Shown: piece by piece, positions 1-12,012 of the stretch | Position numbering within the stretch: the stretch's first letter is position 1 | How the letters are laid out: the number at the start of each line of letters is the position of its first letter | NCBI RefSeq assembly: GCF_001640025.1 | Contig: NC_031673.1 | Span: 124,001-188,000, forward strand | Origin: Sugiyamaella lignohabitans | Taxonomy: Eukaryota > Ascomycota > Dipodascomycetes > Dipodascales > Trichomonascaceae | Reading direction: 5' to 3' | Length of the DNA stretch: 64,000 bases | Translations under genes and position numbers: made by a program | Notes under the pieces: model-generated | What the model was told of the DNA's origin: nothing | The model's input: the letters and a program-made list of their open reading frames with translations, nothing else | The model's database searches: none

Positions 1-443
1 TCTTTAGCTGTCTTTTCTAGGAGTGGGAGCATGATTCGTGTCAATAGAGCATGTCCCATATAATTAGTAGCGAACTGCATCTCATACCCATCATTGTTCA
101 ACTCATAAGGTGTGGCCATAATACCAGCATTGTTAACCAGATAATTAAGCGACGTGTGCTCATTTACAAACTTTTCAGCAACTTGTTTCACATCATCAAG
201 CTTAGACACATCCAATTTGACATATTCGATATTGGCATTTGGGACTTCTTTCTTGATCTCAGCAATAGCTGCTTCACATCTAGTGGGGTTTCGACCAGCG
301 AGATAGATCTTGCCCATATTCTTTCTGGCCAATTCAGTGACCGTATGTTTACCGATACCTGTGTTTCCACCAGTAATAAAAACAGATTTTCCAGAGAAAT
401 CTGGAAGCGAATCAACTGACCAACAGGGACCAAAGAAAACCAT
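1..443 (-). CDS. Short-chain dehydrogenase/reductase, N-terminal part (runs off left edge)
   Basis: The frame reads leftward from an ATG at 443 and stays open to base 3, giving about 147 residues. It begins MVFFGPCWSVDSLPDFSGK and then shows the Rossmann nucleotide-binding motif TGGNTGIG (the TGxxxGIG signature of classical SDRs), an acidic VKLDV turn, and NNAGIMATPY with the conserved NNAG. The YxxxK catalytic pair is expected beyond the window edge. Family knowledge: NAD(P)-dependent oxidoreductases of the retinol-dehydrogenase/WW-oxidoreductase-like branch, which is abundant in fungi; the substrate cannot be read from this fragment. Overlapping open frames on both strands are shadows. The ATG is the first in-frame methionine before the domain. 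Confidence 0.85.
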   Translation of the reverse strand, partial: MVFFGPCWSVDSLPDFSGKSVFITGGNTGIGKHTVTELARKNMGKIYLAGRNPTRCEAAIAEIKKEVPNANIEYVKLDVSKLDDVKQVAEKFVNEHTSLNYLVNNAGIMATPYELNNDGYEMQFATNYMGHALLTRIMLPLLEKTAK

Positions 444-1869
444 TGCGTTGAAATTGTGAGGAAAGTGGATTAAAGAATAACAAAAAATCAGTCCAAATCG
501 AGACGAGAAATATGAACAGTTGTATATCACTAATTGAAAGGAGGAAGTCGATAAAGACAATTTCAAATCTTGTCAGAATTTAATCATTATTTATAGCATT
601 CACTCGGGACAGGTACCTCGACATTACCTCGGAGAAAAGCATTTCCTGTTACGGGAGTATGGTGCCACTCTCCACTCTCGTTGTCGGTTAACAAAATGTC
701 CAATGCAGGCAATCTACGGACAGTTTAATTCTCCGAGCCCCGTGCAGTACATATCTGCGGAGATGTGGCTTCTTATCCGTACGTTAATGTGGGCTCAATG
801 CAGCTAAAACAAAAATACCGGAGATGATATGATATTGAGGCTCAGGAGACGTACGGACTTGTAGGGAGATGTAAAAAAATGGCGGAAGATAGTAGCGGAC
901 GTTAATTTTTAAGTCCGATAGGCGATATGAAAGTCCGCTATCGATGGCAATATAGATCCAGACCCTTATTGTAGAACTGTGGCAATATCAGAGTTCTTGC
1001 ACAGCCTGATTCTTCGGGTCGGTGTTGCTCCGAACCGGCCCTCAGCTCCCGGCCCCAGTTCCAGACCCTTGTACTCCGCAAGCATCCGAAATGACTATCG
1101 ATTTCAGAGGAAATGCTCTCAATTCTCATTTCTAATGTGGATTTTCAGTATGCTACCTAACCGCAATCGAGGTTTATCTTCGATTGCAGCCTCCGGTGCA
1201 TAGACCCTGCGTCAGCCCCTGCATAGCGAAAGTCGCCCAGAAAATAGAGGTAAGAGAATAATTTTAGAAGTCGAGGAAAATAATAAAGAAGTATAGATGA
1301 TTCACAGTTGCTCTGATACTTAACAGGGATGAGTCAGAACAAAAACAGATAGCTTTCACCTTCTGAGGTGGGTATTGTCCTCGACCAAGGCTCCATCTTG
1401 CATTTTCTGACCCTCTCGCTTCATGTGTCTTATCACTCTACTCAAATCCTAAGTCGTCATGCAATTGGTTTCTTCAGGAAGAATAAAGAGCAAAAGACCA
1501 TGGATAGACCATGTGAGAGTCGTTTGATTGATGGGAGCGACCTCTGGTGCACCCAACGAGCCGCATACTAACCGCCGCACGGCGTCAATTGTCAGGGAAA
1601 TTGCCAAATTCTAGTCCAGCCTCTTAATGGAGACGCGAAACACGCGAAACACATCCAGCATTCTGGGGCTACGTGCGGTTGAGTAACTGACTCTTTGATG
1701 GATTTATTTTTTTGTTCCTACTGATTACATAAAGTAAGTGCTAGCTTAGTCCCACGTTGTGTCAAATATTGCCTGGGCTTTATACTCGACCTCGGTTCAA
1801 ACCTTCTAACGTTGGTGTCTAGTATCATTTACACATCTCAAAGCAGCAGCTCCTCATACTCAGTCCCTA
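444..1869. other. Intergenic region, divergent promoters of SDR gene and SWI1
   Basis: About 1.4 kb with no convincing gene. Short open frames here have no recognisable motifs. Around 1037-1085 there is a weak resemblance to the GC-rich repeat (a GGCCCCAG block, then AGACCC, then a CTCCGC arm), possibly a decayed copy. A sequence near 1740-1805 superficially resembling a tRNA was rejected. Confidence 0.5.
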
Positions 1870-4800
1870 ATGTCCGGCCAGGGTTTTAATCTGGGGCAGT
1901 TTTTTAACGCCGGCGGTCAAAACAATGCGAACAATGGGAAGAATGTTTTTGGTGGTGGCTTTGGAGACGGGTCAAATGGAGGGACTATGTCGCCCGACCA
2001 GTCGGTCCTAATGTCTCCAAAGCAGTCTCAGATGAATAACTCGGTAGGGCTTGACCCTTCAATGTTCCTCAACACTACTTCTTCTTCTTGTAAGTACTTC
2101 ACTTTGGCGTAATAATATGCCTCTAGGGGCTAATAATGATACTAACTAAACAGCTTATGGAAATATCATGGATCCTTCTAGTCCAGCTACGGACGTACTT
2201 CAGTCTCAACAGGGAACTATCCAGCCATCAGCTTTGTATTCGCCAAGCTTATTTAGCAATATGAGTCCACAGATGGAAAATGCTTCTCCTGCTTTGTCCA
2301 ACTCTGGTGCCAATTCTGGTGGAAATCCAACAAATGCTAACAATTCTAACATTAGTATGAATAGCCCGTTTATGGGTGGTATTTCTCAAGGAAGATCTCA
2401 TAGCGATGCAGCAAGTGTGTCACCTCATCAGAGACCGACTCCATTACCAGCTCAACTGCTACAGGAAGTACATAGTGGCTCGAACTCTCCAATGATTGGC
2501 CAACAACAGGGTTTCCAAGGACAGTCGCAACAGCAGCAACAGCAGGCTAATCAGATGCAAAATGCTGGTGGAAGATTATCAACTGGAACCCAGCCTGATA
2601 ACGGGTTGGGGTCTGATATATCTCAGCAATTTAATGGTGGAAATGATCTGGGCCTTATGTATCAACAGCAAATGTTGGGACAACAACAGCAGCAGACAAA
2701 TCAGAATCAGAATCAAAATCGAATGTTCCCAAACCAAAACCAGGCCTCGAATCAGAACCAGAACCAGGGTCTCAATCAAAATCAAAATTCAAATCAAAAC
2801 TTGCCTCTCAATTTCAACCCCAACCAGGGCCAGAACCAAAATCAACATGGCCCTGGAAGTGGTCCTAATCAGATGCCTGGTCAAGTTCCGGGGCAAATTC
2901 CTCCTGGACAAGTGCCTGGTCAAGGAGGACTTGGCAACCAAGGTTTCTTGAGTACATTGACACCTGCTCAATTACAGCCGATACGTAATCAGTTACGGTT
3001 ATTAAGTCCTCAGAATCAAGAAGAGTTCATTCGACGTTTAGGCATGTTACCACCTCAGAACTTGATACAAGCAATTCAGCAATTGGCTTCTCAGCAACAG
3101 AAGATGGCTGCTGCTCAAAACAGCCGAAATCAGGCTCAAGCTCGTAATCAAATGAACCAGCGACAACCAAATCAACAACTGAACCAACTCAATAACCAGC
3201 AAAATCAACCGAATGTACCTCCCGGTCAACAGAACCAATTCCAATTTGTCATGCAACAGAACCGCCAGAAATCTCCACAGGTAAATGTAAACCAACCATC
3301 GCAAATCCCACCAAATCAAAAGTATCCAGCCGGAGGTCCAAGCGGTCCTATGGGGCCCAATAATAGTGGCACCTCGGGTCCTGGCGGTTTGAACATGTCG
3401 TCAGCAGCAGCAAGCACCATGTCCAAGGCAGACCAGTTTGTCAAATCTTTGTTTGAGTTTATGCAACGAAGAGGCACTCCAATCAACTCATTTCCAACAG
3501 TTGGTGAAAGCAGAGTACATCCTTTTGCCCTGTATGCTACAGTAATGAAATTTGGAGGATCTGCCAAAGTCACTCGTGCTCAGCAATGGCCAAATGTTAC
3601 ACAGGCTCTCGGCTATATGCCGTCAATGAGTGAAGAGGTGTCTAGAATTTATAATAATATTCTTCGACCATTTGAGGAATTTTTATTAACCTCTCAGTTA
3701 AGAAACAAAGGACTGAAAGCCAATCTCCCAGGACAAGCAGGTCAAGTACCTATGGGTCAGGTTCCGAGTCCCAGCCCTGCTCAGGGTCCTATTAAGGGTC
3801 CGGGTATGGTTCCAGGTCAAGTGGCGGGCCCTGGTTCAAATCAAGACTCTAACCAGGGTCCCAACGTCCCACAAACACCCTTTGGACAGCAAGCGCAACC
3901 TTCGCCACAGGTACCACAATCTCAAATGCCCATGTCCATGATCCCTATGCAGATGGGGCAAACTCCCCAGACGCAAATCCAGCAACAACAACCGCCCAGT
4001 GGACTGCGTCAATCAGCTACTCCACAACCCCAAACAAAGGCTAGACAAACTTCGCAGTCAAGAGGCAAACAAACGGCATCTCCAATTCCAGTTCATATGC
4101 CCGGTCCAATGCAATCTCCAGCGGTGGGTGGATCTCCTGAAGTACAGGCAAAACTAACACCAAGGAGAACTCCCAGTTCTCGAAAGTCATCTACTGCATC
4201 GTCACCTGCGTTAGTCCCTGTTCCTGCTCTTCCTGCTGCATCACCCACTCCAATCATTAAGCCAAAGCATTTTGTCCCCCATGAGAATAGGAAGTATGCC
4301 CCAAAGAAGAGACTTGTTGAGAAACATGGCGGGTATGATATCCGAGTATTGGCTGGTATTGGTCGGGAAATCGAGAATATTAGGAGTGACTTTCCGTTCA
4401 CTCATGAATTAGGAACTTTTGATGTTCATGCTATCACTATGGCCGTGAATTCGACGATAGCCGGTGAGGTTAGACAGGCTCTAGATAAACTGATGGTAAT
4501 CACTGCAGATCCACGATGTTATTTTAGCTTGGTCGAGTCCCCTGGTCTACTCACAGGCCTGGCCGAATGTGGTTTAGTCATTACCAAGGGCCTTGCTTCT
4601 AGTAAACCCGATGGAAAAGCATTGGCGACTACGAAACACTATGACGTTAACGATAGCTTATTTGGAGAAGGGGTGAAAAGCAACATTGATGCAGTGTTTG
4701 AAAGCTACAAGAGCAAACTAGGAAAGGAAGATGTTGATTTGGTTATAGACGTGGATACTTTAACTGGTGTTGAGGTGGGACGAGTCGAAGACGATAAGCC

Positions 4801-6211
4801 GACTGAGAAAATTCAAGAAGATGATATTTCGGTTCATAAGAAGGCCGAAGGCCAAGAAAGTAAAGACACAATTAATGAAAAAGCTTCTGAACAGGATGGC
4901 CTTAAACCTTTCGGATTCACCAACTATTTGACGCTACTCAAGAAGACCAGCTCTGAAAACGAAGAGCTTGAGTTCGACTACAAGACTCCAGAAATCGATC
5001 AGTTTTGGGTAACAGCCAGCGTTGACCGACTTTTAAGCATCACCACTATTCTTCGAAACCTGTCATTTGTTGATCAGAACCGATCTATTTTGATAAACGA
5101 ACCAACTAGTAGGGAATTTCTATTTGGTTTGTTGTATTCATTGGCAGAAAATGCTAATTTGCTACCAAATTCCAAGCAGACTTTGGACCTTATGAAAGAT
5201 TTGGTCACAATATTCTCAAATTTGGCACCCGTGCTTATTCTTGACTCTGCAAAGGATGCATTGGTTTTGTTGTTATTTATTCTTGCTTTTACACCTACCC
5301 CTATTCCACTAACGACATCAAAGGATGGTATTGTATTCGGCAGGTATACCCCTGTCGTCCACCGTTATCTCCCATACGCAGTAGACATTCTCGCCAAGGT
5401 GCTTCCCAGAGATCCGCCTAATAGAGACTTGTTCGAATCAATATTTTTAGGCACTTGCACGAATTTTGAATACTTGCAACTGTTACAACGGTACTTTAAT
5501 GGCCGTCCTGCTGACCCATATGAATTAATGACTTGTGCTTTTGGTCTAGTTATCAGTACAGTGCCTCACGATGATCTTAGTGTTATTCCCCGAGGATTAG
5601 AGCTGGCCAGGCCATTACTCCACCAGAGTCTGTTAGTGGCAGAAATGCTAGCTGAAATGATCAAGTTTGAAAAGCCAACTCGTTCTAATACAAATGGAAC
5701 TGTTGATGCTGATGAGGACAATGATATTGAAATGTCAGAATCTGATAAATCCTTTGGAAAGGAGAAAGAGCAAAATAATTTAAGCGATTTCTTGAAAGAG
5801 TTCAAAGAGAAAAAGGCCAACTACAATCTAGCTTACGAGTGGCTAAGCGCTAGTGACGGTTTTGGACATGCTCTTCTCCGTGCTGCCTGTGCGCTTGGTG
5901 CTGTTGTTGGCAACGGTCGTGCCAGGGATGAAGAAAGAAATCCGTTTGCGAGAATTACTCAACGTAGTATCACTGTACTACGAATTCTTGGCAAAAAAGC
6001 AATGGAGTATGACTCTCAGGACGGTGCGCTTACTGGTTCAGAAAAGGCGATAGTTCAACTACCTTCAGGCGTATTACCTACTATTGAAGCTCTACTTGGT
6101 GCCATGCTGGCCAGTGAAATGGACAAATATGTAGTTGGCCAAATTTGTAGATTTTGTGACGAAGGAAACGAACATTTAATCAAGGCGAGCAGTTCATTGG
6201 AACGACCATGA
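1870..6211 (+). CDS. SWI1: SWI/SNF complex ARID subunit Swi1 (two exons)
   Basis: Exon 1 is 1870-2089 and exon 2 is 2154-6211. The 64-base intron has GTAAGT at 2090, TACTAAC at 2140-2146 and CAG at 2151-2153. Joining keeps the frame and gives about 1425 residues. Residues ~1-490 are extremely Asn/Gln-rich, including QN tandem runs and many PGQ motifs. An ARID/BRIGHT DNA-binding domain lies at ~495-588 (from SKADQFVKSLFEFMQRRG to NNILRPFEEFL). A second Pro/Gln-rich linker follows, then a long conserved alpha-helical C-terminal region beginning near KPKHFVPHENRKYAPKKR. Known role: Swi1 is the ARID subunit of the SWI/SNF nucleosome remodeller and activates transcription in the nucleus. The gene converges on RAD1, with 68 bases between the two stop codons. 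Confidence 0.9.
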
Positions 6212-6279
6212 TAATTATATCGATATTTATTATGTAATTTTAGATTTAAATAAAGTACACGAAAGTATAAATAAGTGCT

Positions 6280-9200
6280 TCACTGGACGGTCTCATTAAA
6301 AAACCTGTACAGCTTTGCTGCTGCTTCCTTACCAATTATGGCAGATATGTCCTCTTCTGACATGGAGCATAACGTACGTATGTTTGGCACCTTGCGGGTG
6401 ATCAAGGCATAGTTATTAGTGGTTATACCTGGCATAGCTAGCAATGTGTCTATAGCAGCTATGTTGTAGTCGATTGAGTTGCCGCCTCCACTCACCCCAA
6501 TTCGAGCACAAAGTGCTGGATCAGGTTCGTCGCGCTCATTTTTTAACCTGGCAAATATTTCTGCACTATCATTAGGACTCGGTGACCACAACAGACTGAG
6601 TTTGGGATGTTGCAAAATAAGTAGTGATATTTGTGTGCGAAGCGAATCGTTCTCGCTCAAAAAGCGATCGATGTCTGCCGTCCCCATAGATCTTGGTTGT
6701 GGTCCAGAATTACCCACTGAGTTGAATGAGAAAGAGTCGAGGTCATCAAACTCAATCAGAACGGCAGGAAACTCATAGTAGCGACACATGGCTGTACACT
6801 GTTCATGAAGACGGCCACTTTTCATACTTTGAATAAAATCGGTAATTGACTTACGTTCAACGCAAATCTCTGGAGAAAGAATATAATCTCCAACAGTCAA
6901 TGTCATTGGCACAACCTCTACATTATTGAAATCCAGAACTGCGGGTAACGGAGCTTTTAGTTCACGGACATCTACCACAACACGTGGTTTGTTCGTATTA
7001 AAGCCTAGTTGCCCACCACCGGCTATCCTGGTACTAAAGTTTCGCAAAAGAGTACTATTGTTCGTAAGTCGTGCCGCAGTATCTTTTTCCGTTTCCAAAT
7101 GTATGGCCATATTAGCCTTTTCTCGAATTAGACGTGTGAAGGCGTCCTTTTCTCGACGGATCTCTGACAAGAATCGTTGCTCTTCGACCGATTCTTTGTG
7201 AAACATAAAGTATGCCTTGATCTGTCGATCAGGATTTGATGCCCGTGTGACCTCTATTCTCCGGAAGAAAGACGTATCTGGTTCATACATGATGATATAC
7301 GAGGGCCGAAGCTCTGCCAGCATAGAATCATCGTTGAATCGATCGTATTGCTGAATAACAACCAGCTGACCACTGTCCATGACCTGTAACCGAGAGAATA
7401 CTTCGCTAATGTGAAGAATATCCTTATCTTCTTCAACATGATCCTGAGAAATTAATCTCATTATATCGTCATCAAGTCCATCTGCGTCAATAGGGGTGTC
7501 TTCAGCAATGGTCTCTTCAAATTCAGGAAGCGACAAAGACGGGGACACCGATCTACCAGCAGCCGATGCAACGACCGACCCTCCTCTTACTCGACGACGT
7601 TTATTACGTGAGAAAGGGGCTCGATTAGATGAAGTTGAATCATTGCCAGTGTTCGTTGCGCTCTCTCCAGTACTAGCCACCCCAGTTAGATTTTCGCCAC
7701 GTGGAGCACAGCTCCTCCGTTTCTGAAGTAACATCTTATTCAAATCGATATAAAATTGTAAACGTTCTTTCATATAAATTTGTCCGGGCGGGATACTTTC
7801 GTTATCGTTTTGAGGTTCGTTCTTCGCTTTGCCAACGGTGTCTATATATGCCTTGAGCTGCGTAACTGTTCTTTTTTCTTTGCACATAATAAGAACCGGC
7901 CCTCCTGTTTCATCGGGGTTGCTGTTACTTTTCTCAGCAGAAATCTCCTCCAAGATATTCATCAAATGGTACCATTTAGGTAGTTCTTCTATAATAGCTG
8001 GTCTAGTAGAATCCTTGGATTTTTTACCGTATACTCTTTCCTTTGCAAGCTGAAATAGCATTGAACCAGCATCTTCAAGAAGCCATTGCGAAACATCCCT
8101 AGTGGATTTTGTAGCTGATTTTGATATCTCAATCAAGCGTTGCAAAAATGCTACACTATCTAGTGATAACACATCATCCAACAGCTGTTCAAGAACTGCC
8201 AGATCACCCACAGCATGACGAGCGTCGTATGACAATAAATGCCAATAAGGGCGAAGTTCAAATCTGACTTGCCGAGAAAGTTTCATAGAGAGTGCATTAT
8301 CAAGGTTCCACTCCTCTGTACTAATCACCTTTATTGACGCGGTTGTCCTCTTAATCCTACTTATACAGGACTCTATACTGTCCATAATTGCCGTTTGAAT
8401 TCTTCGTACAGCCTCTGACTTCTCTACCTGAATCTCAATGATTTCGTTGCGTTTTCTGCCCCGACCTGTTTGTAGCAATGAGTCGGTAACTTCTATATGA
8501 TATCTCGGCCATAGTAAAACCCTCTTAATAGACAAATTTTTCAATTTGGCTGCTAGCGGCTGTAGGGTACCACTTGTACCAAATCCTTCGGGATTTTCTG
8601 TCAGAGCTTTGATAAATCCTCTTGTGTTTTTTGATCTATAGAGTCGAATAACCCACTCCAAATAGTGCTTATCGACTCTCCTATCAGAATCGAATGCGAC
8701 TATTCCAGTGACTTTTGAGCAGTCAATTGCTCCTGAGAGCATATCAACAACCAGTGCTTGATATCTTACGGAGAATATGCCGCCTCTTTTATACAACTTC
8801 TCACGCTGGTTTAAAGTTGTCGTTTCATTACTCACTATCGTCAAGCCCCTATGGCAGCTAGTCAATGGGTCAGCCAATTGTGATAATTGCCACAATTCTT
8901 GAGATATCCGAGAATTTTCAATATCATTGGTTCCTATTAGTAGTACAAGACTTGATCTGCTTTGTCTGGTACCATTTTCAATGGTTGATTCATCCGCAAT
9001 TGATTTAGCAGTAGTCGTACCTGCTACATCTAAAGCATGAAGTATATTAGCCGCTATAAGGTGAAGTCCCAGACCTCTACCAAGTACTAATAAAGCGTCA
9101 TCTGCGAGCATATCACGAATAATTGTTTTCTGAAATGATAGTGGCGTGGATAGCACAACTGACTTGAACAGCTCTTCACTGTTATATATATCGTCTCTTA

Positions 9201-9468
9201 AAGTTGCCGACTCATGTTCAGTTTCATGGAGTGTAATTATATGGTTTCCAGAAGTTGTAGTGGTAGTCTTGAGCCCATTTGTTGGACCCTTGCTCTCATG
9301 CGAGGGTGTCTCAGCTTGCGAAAGATTGGTACCATCATAGGTGTATCCTTCAACAGTAGTGCCATTTCTTTCGTTTTCAACTGCCTCTATCAGACTCTGG
9401 CTCTGATAAAAGTCGTTCTCCTGCCGAACGAAGAGATCGTTCTCATCGTCCTCTTCGAACTCGGACAT
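6280..9468 (-). CDS. RAD1: Structure-specific endonuclease Rad1 (XPF/ERCC4 family)
   Basis: A 1062-residue intronless frame starting at ATG 9468. The N-terminal half is a degenerate helicase-like region (STPLSFQKTIIRDML, then LVLGRGLGLHLIAANIL) without a functional Walker A GKT, as in XPF. The C-terminal ERCC4 nuclease domain shows VVVDVREL at ~830, VGDYIL at ~860 and ERKS at ~870, i.e. the GDx(n)ERKxxxD catalytic signature (continuing ERKSITDFI). The C-terminal ~60 residues form a tandem helix-hairpin-helix (AIDTLLAMPGI ... IIGKEAAAKLYRFF) used for Rad10/ERCC1 binding. Known role: with Rad10 it cuts 5' of lesions in nucleotide-excision repair and trims 3' flaps in single-strand annealing. 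A basic, Ser-rich linker (NKRRRVRGG) may carry a nuclear localisation signal. Confidence 0.95.
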   Translation of the reverse strand: MSEFEEDDENDLFVRQENDFYQSQSLIEAVENERNGTTVEGYTYDGTNLSQAETPSHESKGPTNGLKTTTTTSGNHIITLHETEHESATLRDDIYNSEELFKSVVLSTPLSFQKTIIRDMLADDALLVLGRGLGLHLIAANILHALDVAGTTTAKSIADESTIENGTRQSRSSLVLLIGTNDIENSRISQELWQLSQLADPLTSCHRGLTIVSNETTTLNQREKLYKRGGIFSVRYQALVVDMLSGAIDCSKVTGIVAFDSDRRVDKHYLEWVIRLYRSKNTRGFIKALTENPEGFGTSGTLQPLAAKLKNLSIKRVLLWPRYHIEVTDSLLQTGRGRKRNEIIEIQVEKSEAVRRIQTAIMDSIESCISRIKRTTASIKVISTEEWNLDNALSMKLSRQVRFELRPYWHLLSYDARHAVGDLAVLEQLLDDVLSLDSVAFLQRLIEISKSATKSTRDVSQWLLEDAGSMLFQLAKERVYGKKSKDSTRPAIIEELPKWYHLMNILEEISAEKSNSNPDETGGPVLIMCKEKRTVTQLKAYIDTVGKAKNEPQNDNESIPPGQIYMKERLQFYIDLNKMLLQKRRSCAPRGENLTGVASTGESATNTGNDSTSSNRAPFSRNKRRRVRGGSVVASAAGRSVSPSLSLPEFEETIAEDTPIDADGLDDDIMRLISQDHVEEDKDILHISEVFSRLQVMDSGQLVVIQQYDRFNDDSMLAELRPSYIIMYEPDTSFFRRIEVTRASNPDRQIKAYFMFHKESVEEQRFLSEIRREKDAFTRLIREKANMAIHLETEKDTAARLTNNSTLLRNFSTRIAGGGQLGFNTNKPRVVVDVRELKAPLPAVLDFNNVEVVPMTLTVGDYILSPEICVERKSITDFIQSMKSGRLHEQCTAMCRYYEFPAVLIEFDDLDSFSFNSVGNSGPQPRSMGTADIDRFLSENDSLRTQISLLILQHPKLSLLWSPSPNDSAEIFARLKNERDEPDPALCARIGVSGGGNSIDYNIAAIDTLLAMPGITTNNYALITRKVPNIRTLCSMSEEDISAIIGKEAAAKLYRFFNETVQ

Positions 9469-10317
9469 TTCTGCCTGCCATTAACATTAGCAAGTCGAAC
9501 ATGAGATATTAGTTCACCAATAAATGACGATAGTCACGTGATTTAATTCAACTCAGGTAAGTTTTGTTTTTAATTCATAAACCTTTTTCTCAAAACTAAG
9601 TAGTGTGGCAGCAGATAGGCAGACAGCTAAATTGTCAACTAGTGTGAAACTGAAAAACAGTATTCAGATAAGTGATCAGTTGAGTGTGAAGTAGAATTAA
9701 GGAAAGATATAGCTGAACTTTAGGCGTCTATAATGTCTAGCATAGCTCTTACGACTCAACAGAGACTCTCATTGCACATTTTAAGCCTAGATATTCCTGA
9801 AAACTGCATCCTTTGTTCACGAATCAAGTTGTTTGTGAAAAATATCCCGGTATCATGCCGTTAAGGTGATCTCCACAAACATGCAAAGTTAAACGGTTCT
9901 CATGCAGGGTCCTCAGACATTGCTCCAAGTCACCTCTCGCTTCTTCATTTAGAATTCTTTAAATCCACTTTATTTATAGATAAAAACAATTCCTGGAACT
10001 CGAATTGTGGAAATTTTTATAATTGACATGGAAAAGGACCTCTCGTGACCATCAATTGCCATATCCCCCAGCATCACTTCGCCAGCCTTACCTGGATCAC
10101 TGACATTATAAGATGCGTCCGTCTATTGAAGATCTCTATTAAGGGTCCGAATAAACACAGCACACAAATCAACAAAATATTCAAGTCAAGTCTATGAATA
10201 TATAGACTGTGATTTAATCAGTAAATAGCTAGTGAAAGCTTCAATACCTAAAAGGATCTAAAATAAAGGACTGTCAAAGGCTGATGCGAATGGGTAGGCC
10301 ATTTCTAGTGGATCGCA
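9469..10317. other. Divergent promoter region between RAD1 and the PEX28-like gene
   Basis: About 850 bases, AT-rich, without a plausible coding frame. It holds one exact copy of TGCAGGGTCC (9903-9912), a 10-mer that recurs in other non-coding parts of the window. No other element is recognised. Confidence 0.4.
9903..9912 (+). repeat. TGCAGGGTCC motif, copy 1
   Basis: Exact 10-mer in the RAD1/PEX28 intergenic region. It is followed by TCAG, as at 30296, so the two sites share 14 identical bases. Function unknown; it could be a regulatory site. Confidence 0.4.
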
Positions 10318-12012
10318 ATGGTTTCTAACAGCCAAGACGAGAAGCCATTAAGCGATACATTGTCAAGTCTATGGAATAATTTCATAAATACAAGCCCCAA
10401 TTCATCACAATCAGCTAGAGATGATGAGTCTCTTTTTAAGAGCGATTCTGATACACAGGCCAATGCGGAGAATACGGATATCGGAATAGATATGGTGAAG
10501 CCAGAAGTACAAGACGATGGTTCAATTGGAATAGTTCCGGCAACTAGGAATCTCGGTACAGCCTCTGCAGTTGTGTCACCAGTAATTGCCAAGACTGGAT
10601 CAACTGAAGGAACTTTATTGACTAGAAAAGGTGATCCTATCGAATCACTTCGTTCATTGCCCATCACCAATAATGAAAAGTCCAATAGCTCGGAGCGACC
10701 ACGCAGTAGTTTGCTATCAATGGCATCTGCTAGTACATCTAATTGGTTAAATCCTATTAAGCCTGAGAAGGTTTTAGAAATGCTTTTTGAGTCTTGGGCC
10801 GGTAGTGCCACACAAGATTTGACTACGAACCGAGGGAGATATCAAGCAAACTTGGCTCCATTGTCATTGCCTATCACCTTTAGAAATTACAACGACTTTC
10901 AGTCAAGATGTGGTATTGTTTACGAGATGCGGTACGATATACAAGCTATTTTGGAGTGGAAAAACCCCAGCGGAACTTTGTCATACCTGATTGTTTATTC
11001 GTTTGCCTGTTTACATCCTCGTCTATTTATTCTTTGTCCATTTGTATATCTTTTACTGGGCATTATGGCACCGGCATATATTGCAGTTCACCCAGGACCA
11101 CGGTCGGGCTCGCTTGCTGATATGCATTCCATGCCCTTCTCGGGTCCACCACTTCACGATCCAGTTATACCGAAACCGGTGTCTCAATTCTCACCAGAAT
11201 TTTTGGCTAATGTTTTAGATACCCAGTACGCTATAGGAGATGCCGTAAAACTGTTCGATAAAACAGTCGATTGGCTTTCTACATTTGCGTACTTCACCAA
11301 CGAAGAATGGTCCAGTGTTATTTACGTTGCAATACTATTCTCGACAGCGATTATTTATTTCAGTAGTCCCTTCTTATTTACGTATATTCAGTGGAGATAT
11401 ATCTTTTTATCAGGTGGTTGGGTGGCCATGGGAACCTCCTACTTAAAAAATGTTGGGATCCACAGAAATATGGAATTATTTTTGGCTGAATTCAAAAAAT
11501 CTGCCATGGAAAAGTTACCAGATAGCACAGATCTCAGCCGATATTTCGAGATAAAAATTCCAAGGCTGGACGTTCCAAGAAATTTCAGGTTTAAGGAAGA
11601 GTCTGAACTCATTTCGAAAGAGGTGCAGATATTTGAAATTCAGAAATTTGATGTAGTAGAAAGTTGCTGGCAACAATCTGTATTTTGGGGTTCTCCATAC
11701 GCTCATATGAAGGAGCCATGTGAGTCGCTTCCAGATGGTCAATTACCAAATAAGATTGAAAGCGTCTTACCTCCTATGGACTGGAATTTCGAAACTGATG
11801 CCTGGGAGCGGGACTATGACCCCCAGGAGTGGGTAGACAATCACTACTTATTGCAATCTAGGATTTTTATCGATCACGATGAAAAATGGGTCTATGATGC
11901 TGAGGATGGCCAAAAAACAAATACTTATCGACGCCGACGGTGGAGTCGTGTTGTTACCAGGACAAGCGATATAACTCCCAAACCAAGCACGAGTCTCAGT
12001 AAAACGGAATAA
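10318..12012 (+). CDS. PEX28: Peroxisomal membrane protein, Pex24/Pex28-Pex29 type peroxin
   Basis: A 564-residue single-exon frame. Residues 1-150 are polar and Ser-rich. Two hydrophobic hairpins follow: ~222-256 (YLIVYSFACLHPRLFILCPF and onward) and ~333-376 (VIYVAILFSTAIIYFSSPFL and onward), giving a reticulon-like membrane region. The C-terminal ~430-548 is a dysferlin-type (DysF) domain, with WNFETDAWERDYDPQEWVD, DEKWVYDAEDG and RRRRWSRVV as its conserved tryptophan-containing blocks. Known family role: Pex24 in Yarrowia and Pex28/Pex29 in Saccharomyces act at ER-peroxisome contacts and control peroxisome size and number. Assignment to the Pex28/29 branch rather than Pex30-32 rests on the DysF sequence and is less certain than the family. 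It converges on ADE6, with 109 bases between the stops. Confidence 0.8.
   Translation: MVSNSQDEKPLSDTLSSLWNNFINTSPNSSQSARDDESLFKSDSDTQANAENTDIGIDMVKPEVQDDGSIGIVPATRNLGTASAVVSPVIAKTGSTEGTLLTRKGDPIESLRSLPITNNEKSNSSERPRSSLLSMASASTSNWLNPIKPEKVLEMLFESWAGSATQDLTTNRGRYQANLAPLSLPITFRNYNDFQSRCGIVYEMRYDIQAILEWKNPSGTLSYLIVYSFACLHPRLFILCPFVYLLLGIMAPAYIAVHPGPRSGSLADMHSMPFSGPPLHDPVIPKPVSQFSPEFLANVLDTQYAIGDAVKLFDKTVDWLSTFAYFTNEEWSSVIYVAILFSTAIIYFSSPFLFTYIQWRYIFLSGGWVAMGTSYLKNVGIHRNMELFLAEFKKSAMEKLPDSTDLSRYFEIKIPRLDVPRNFRFKEESELISKEVQIFEIQKFDVVESCWQQSVFWGSPYAHMKEPCESLPDGQLPNKIESVLPPMDWNFETDAWERDYDPQEWVDNHYLLQSRIFIDHDEKWVYDAEDGQKTNTYRRRRWSRVVTRTSDITPKPSTSLSKTE

Noticed and set aside
1740..1810. tRNA-like sequence (TAGCTTAGTCC followed by GGTTCAAACC)
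   Set aside because: A-box- and B-box-like words are present, but the T-stem and acceptor stem do not pair.
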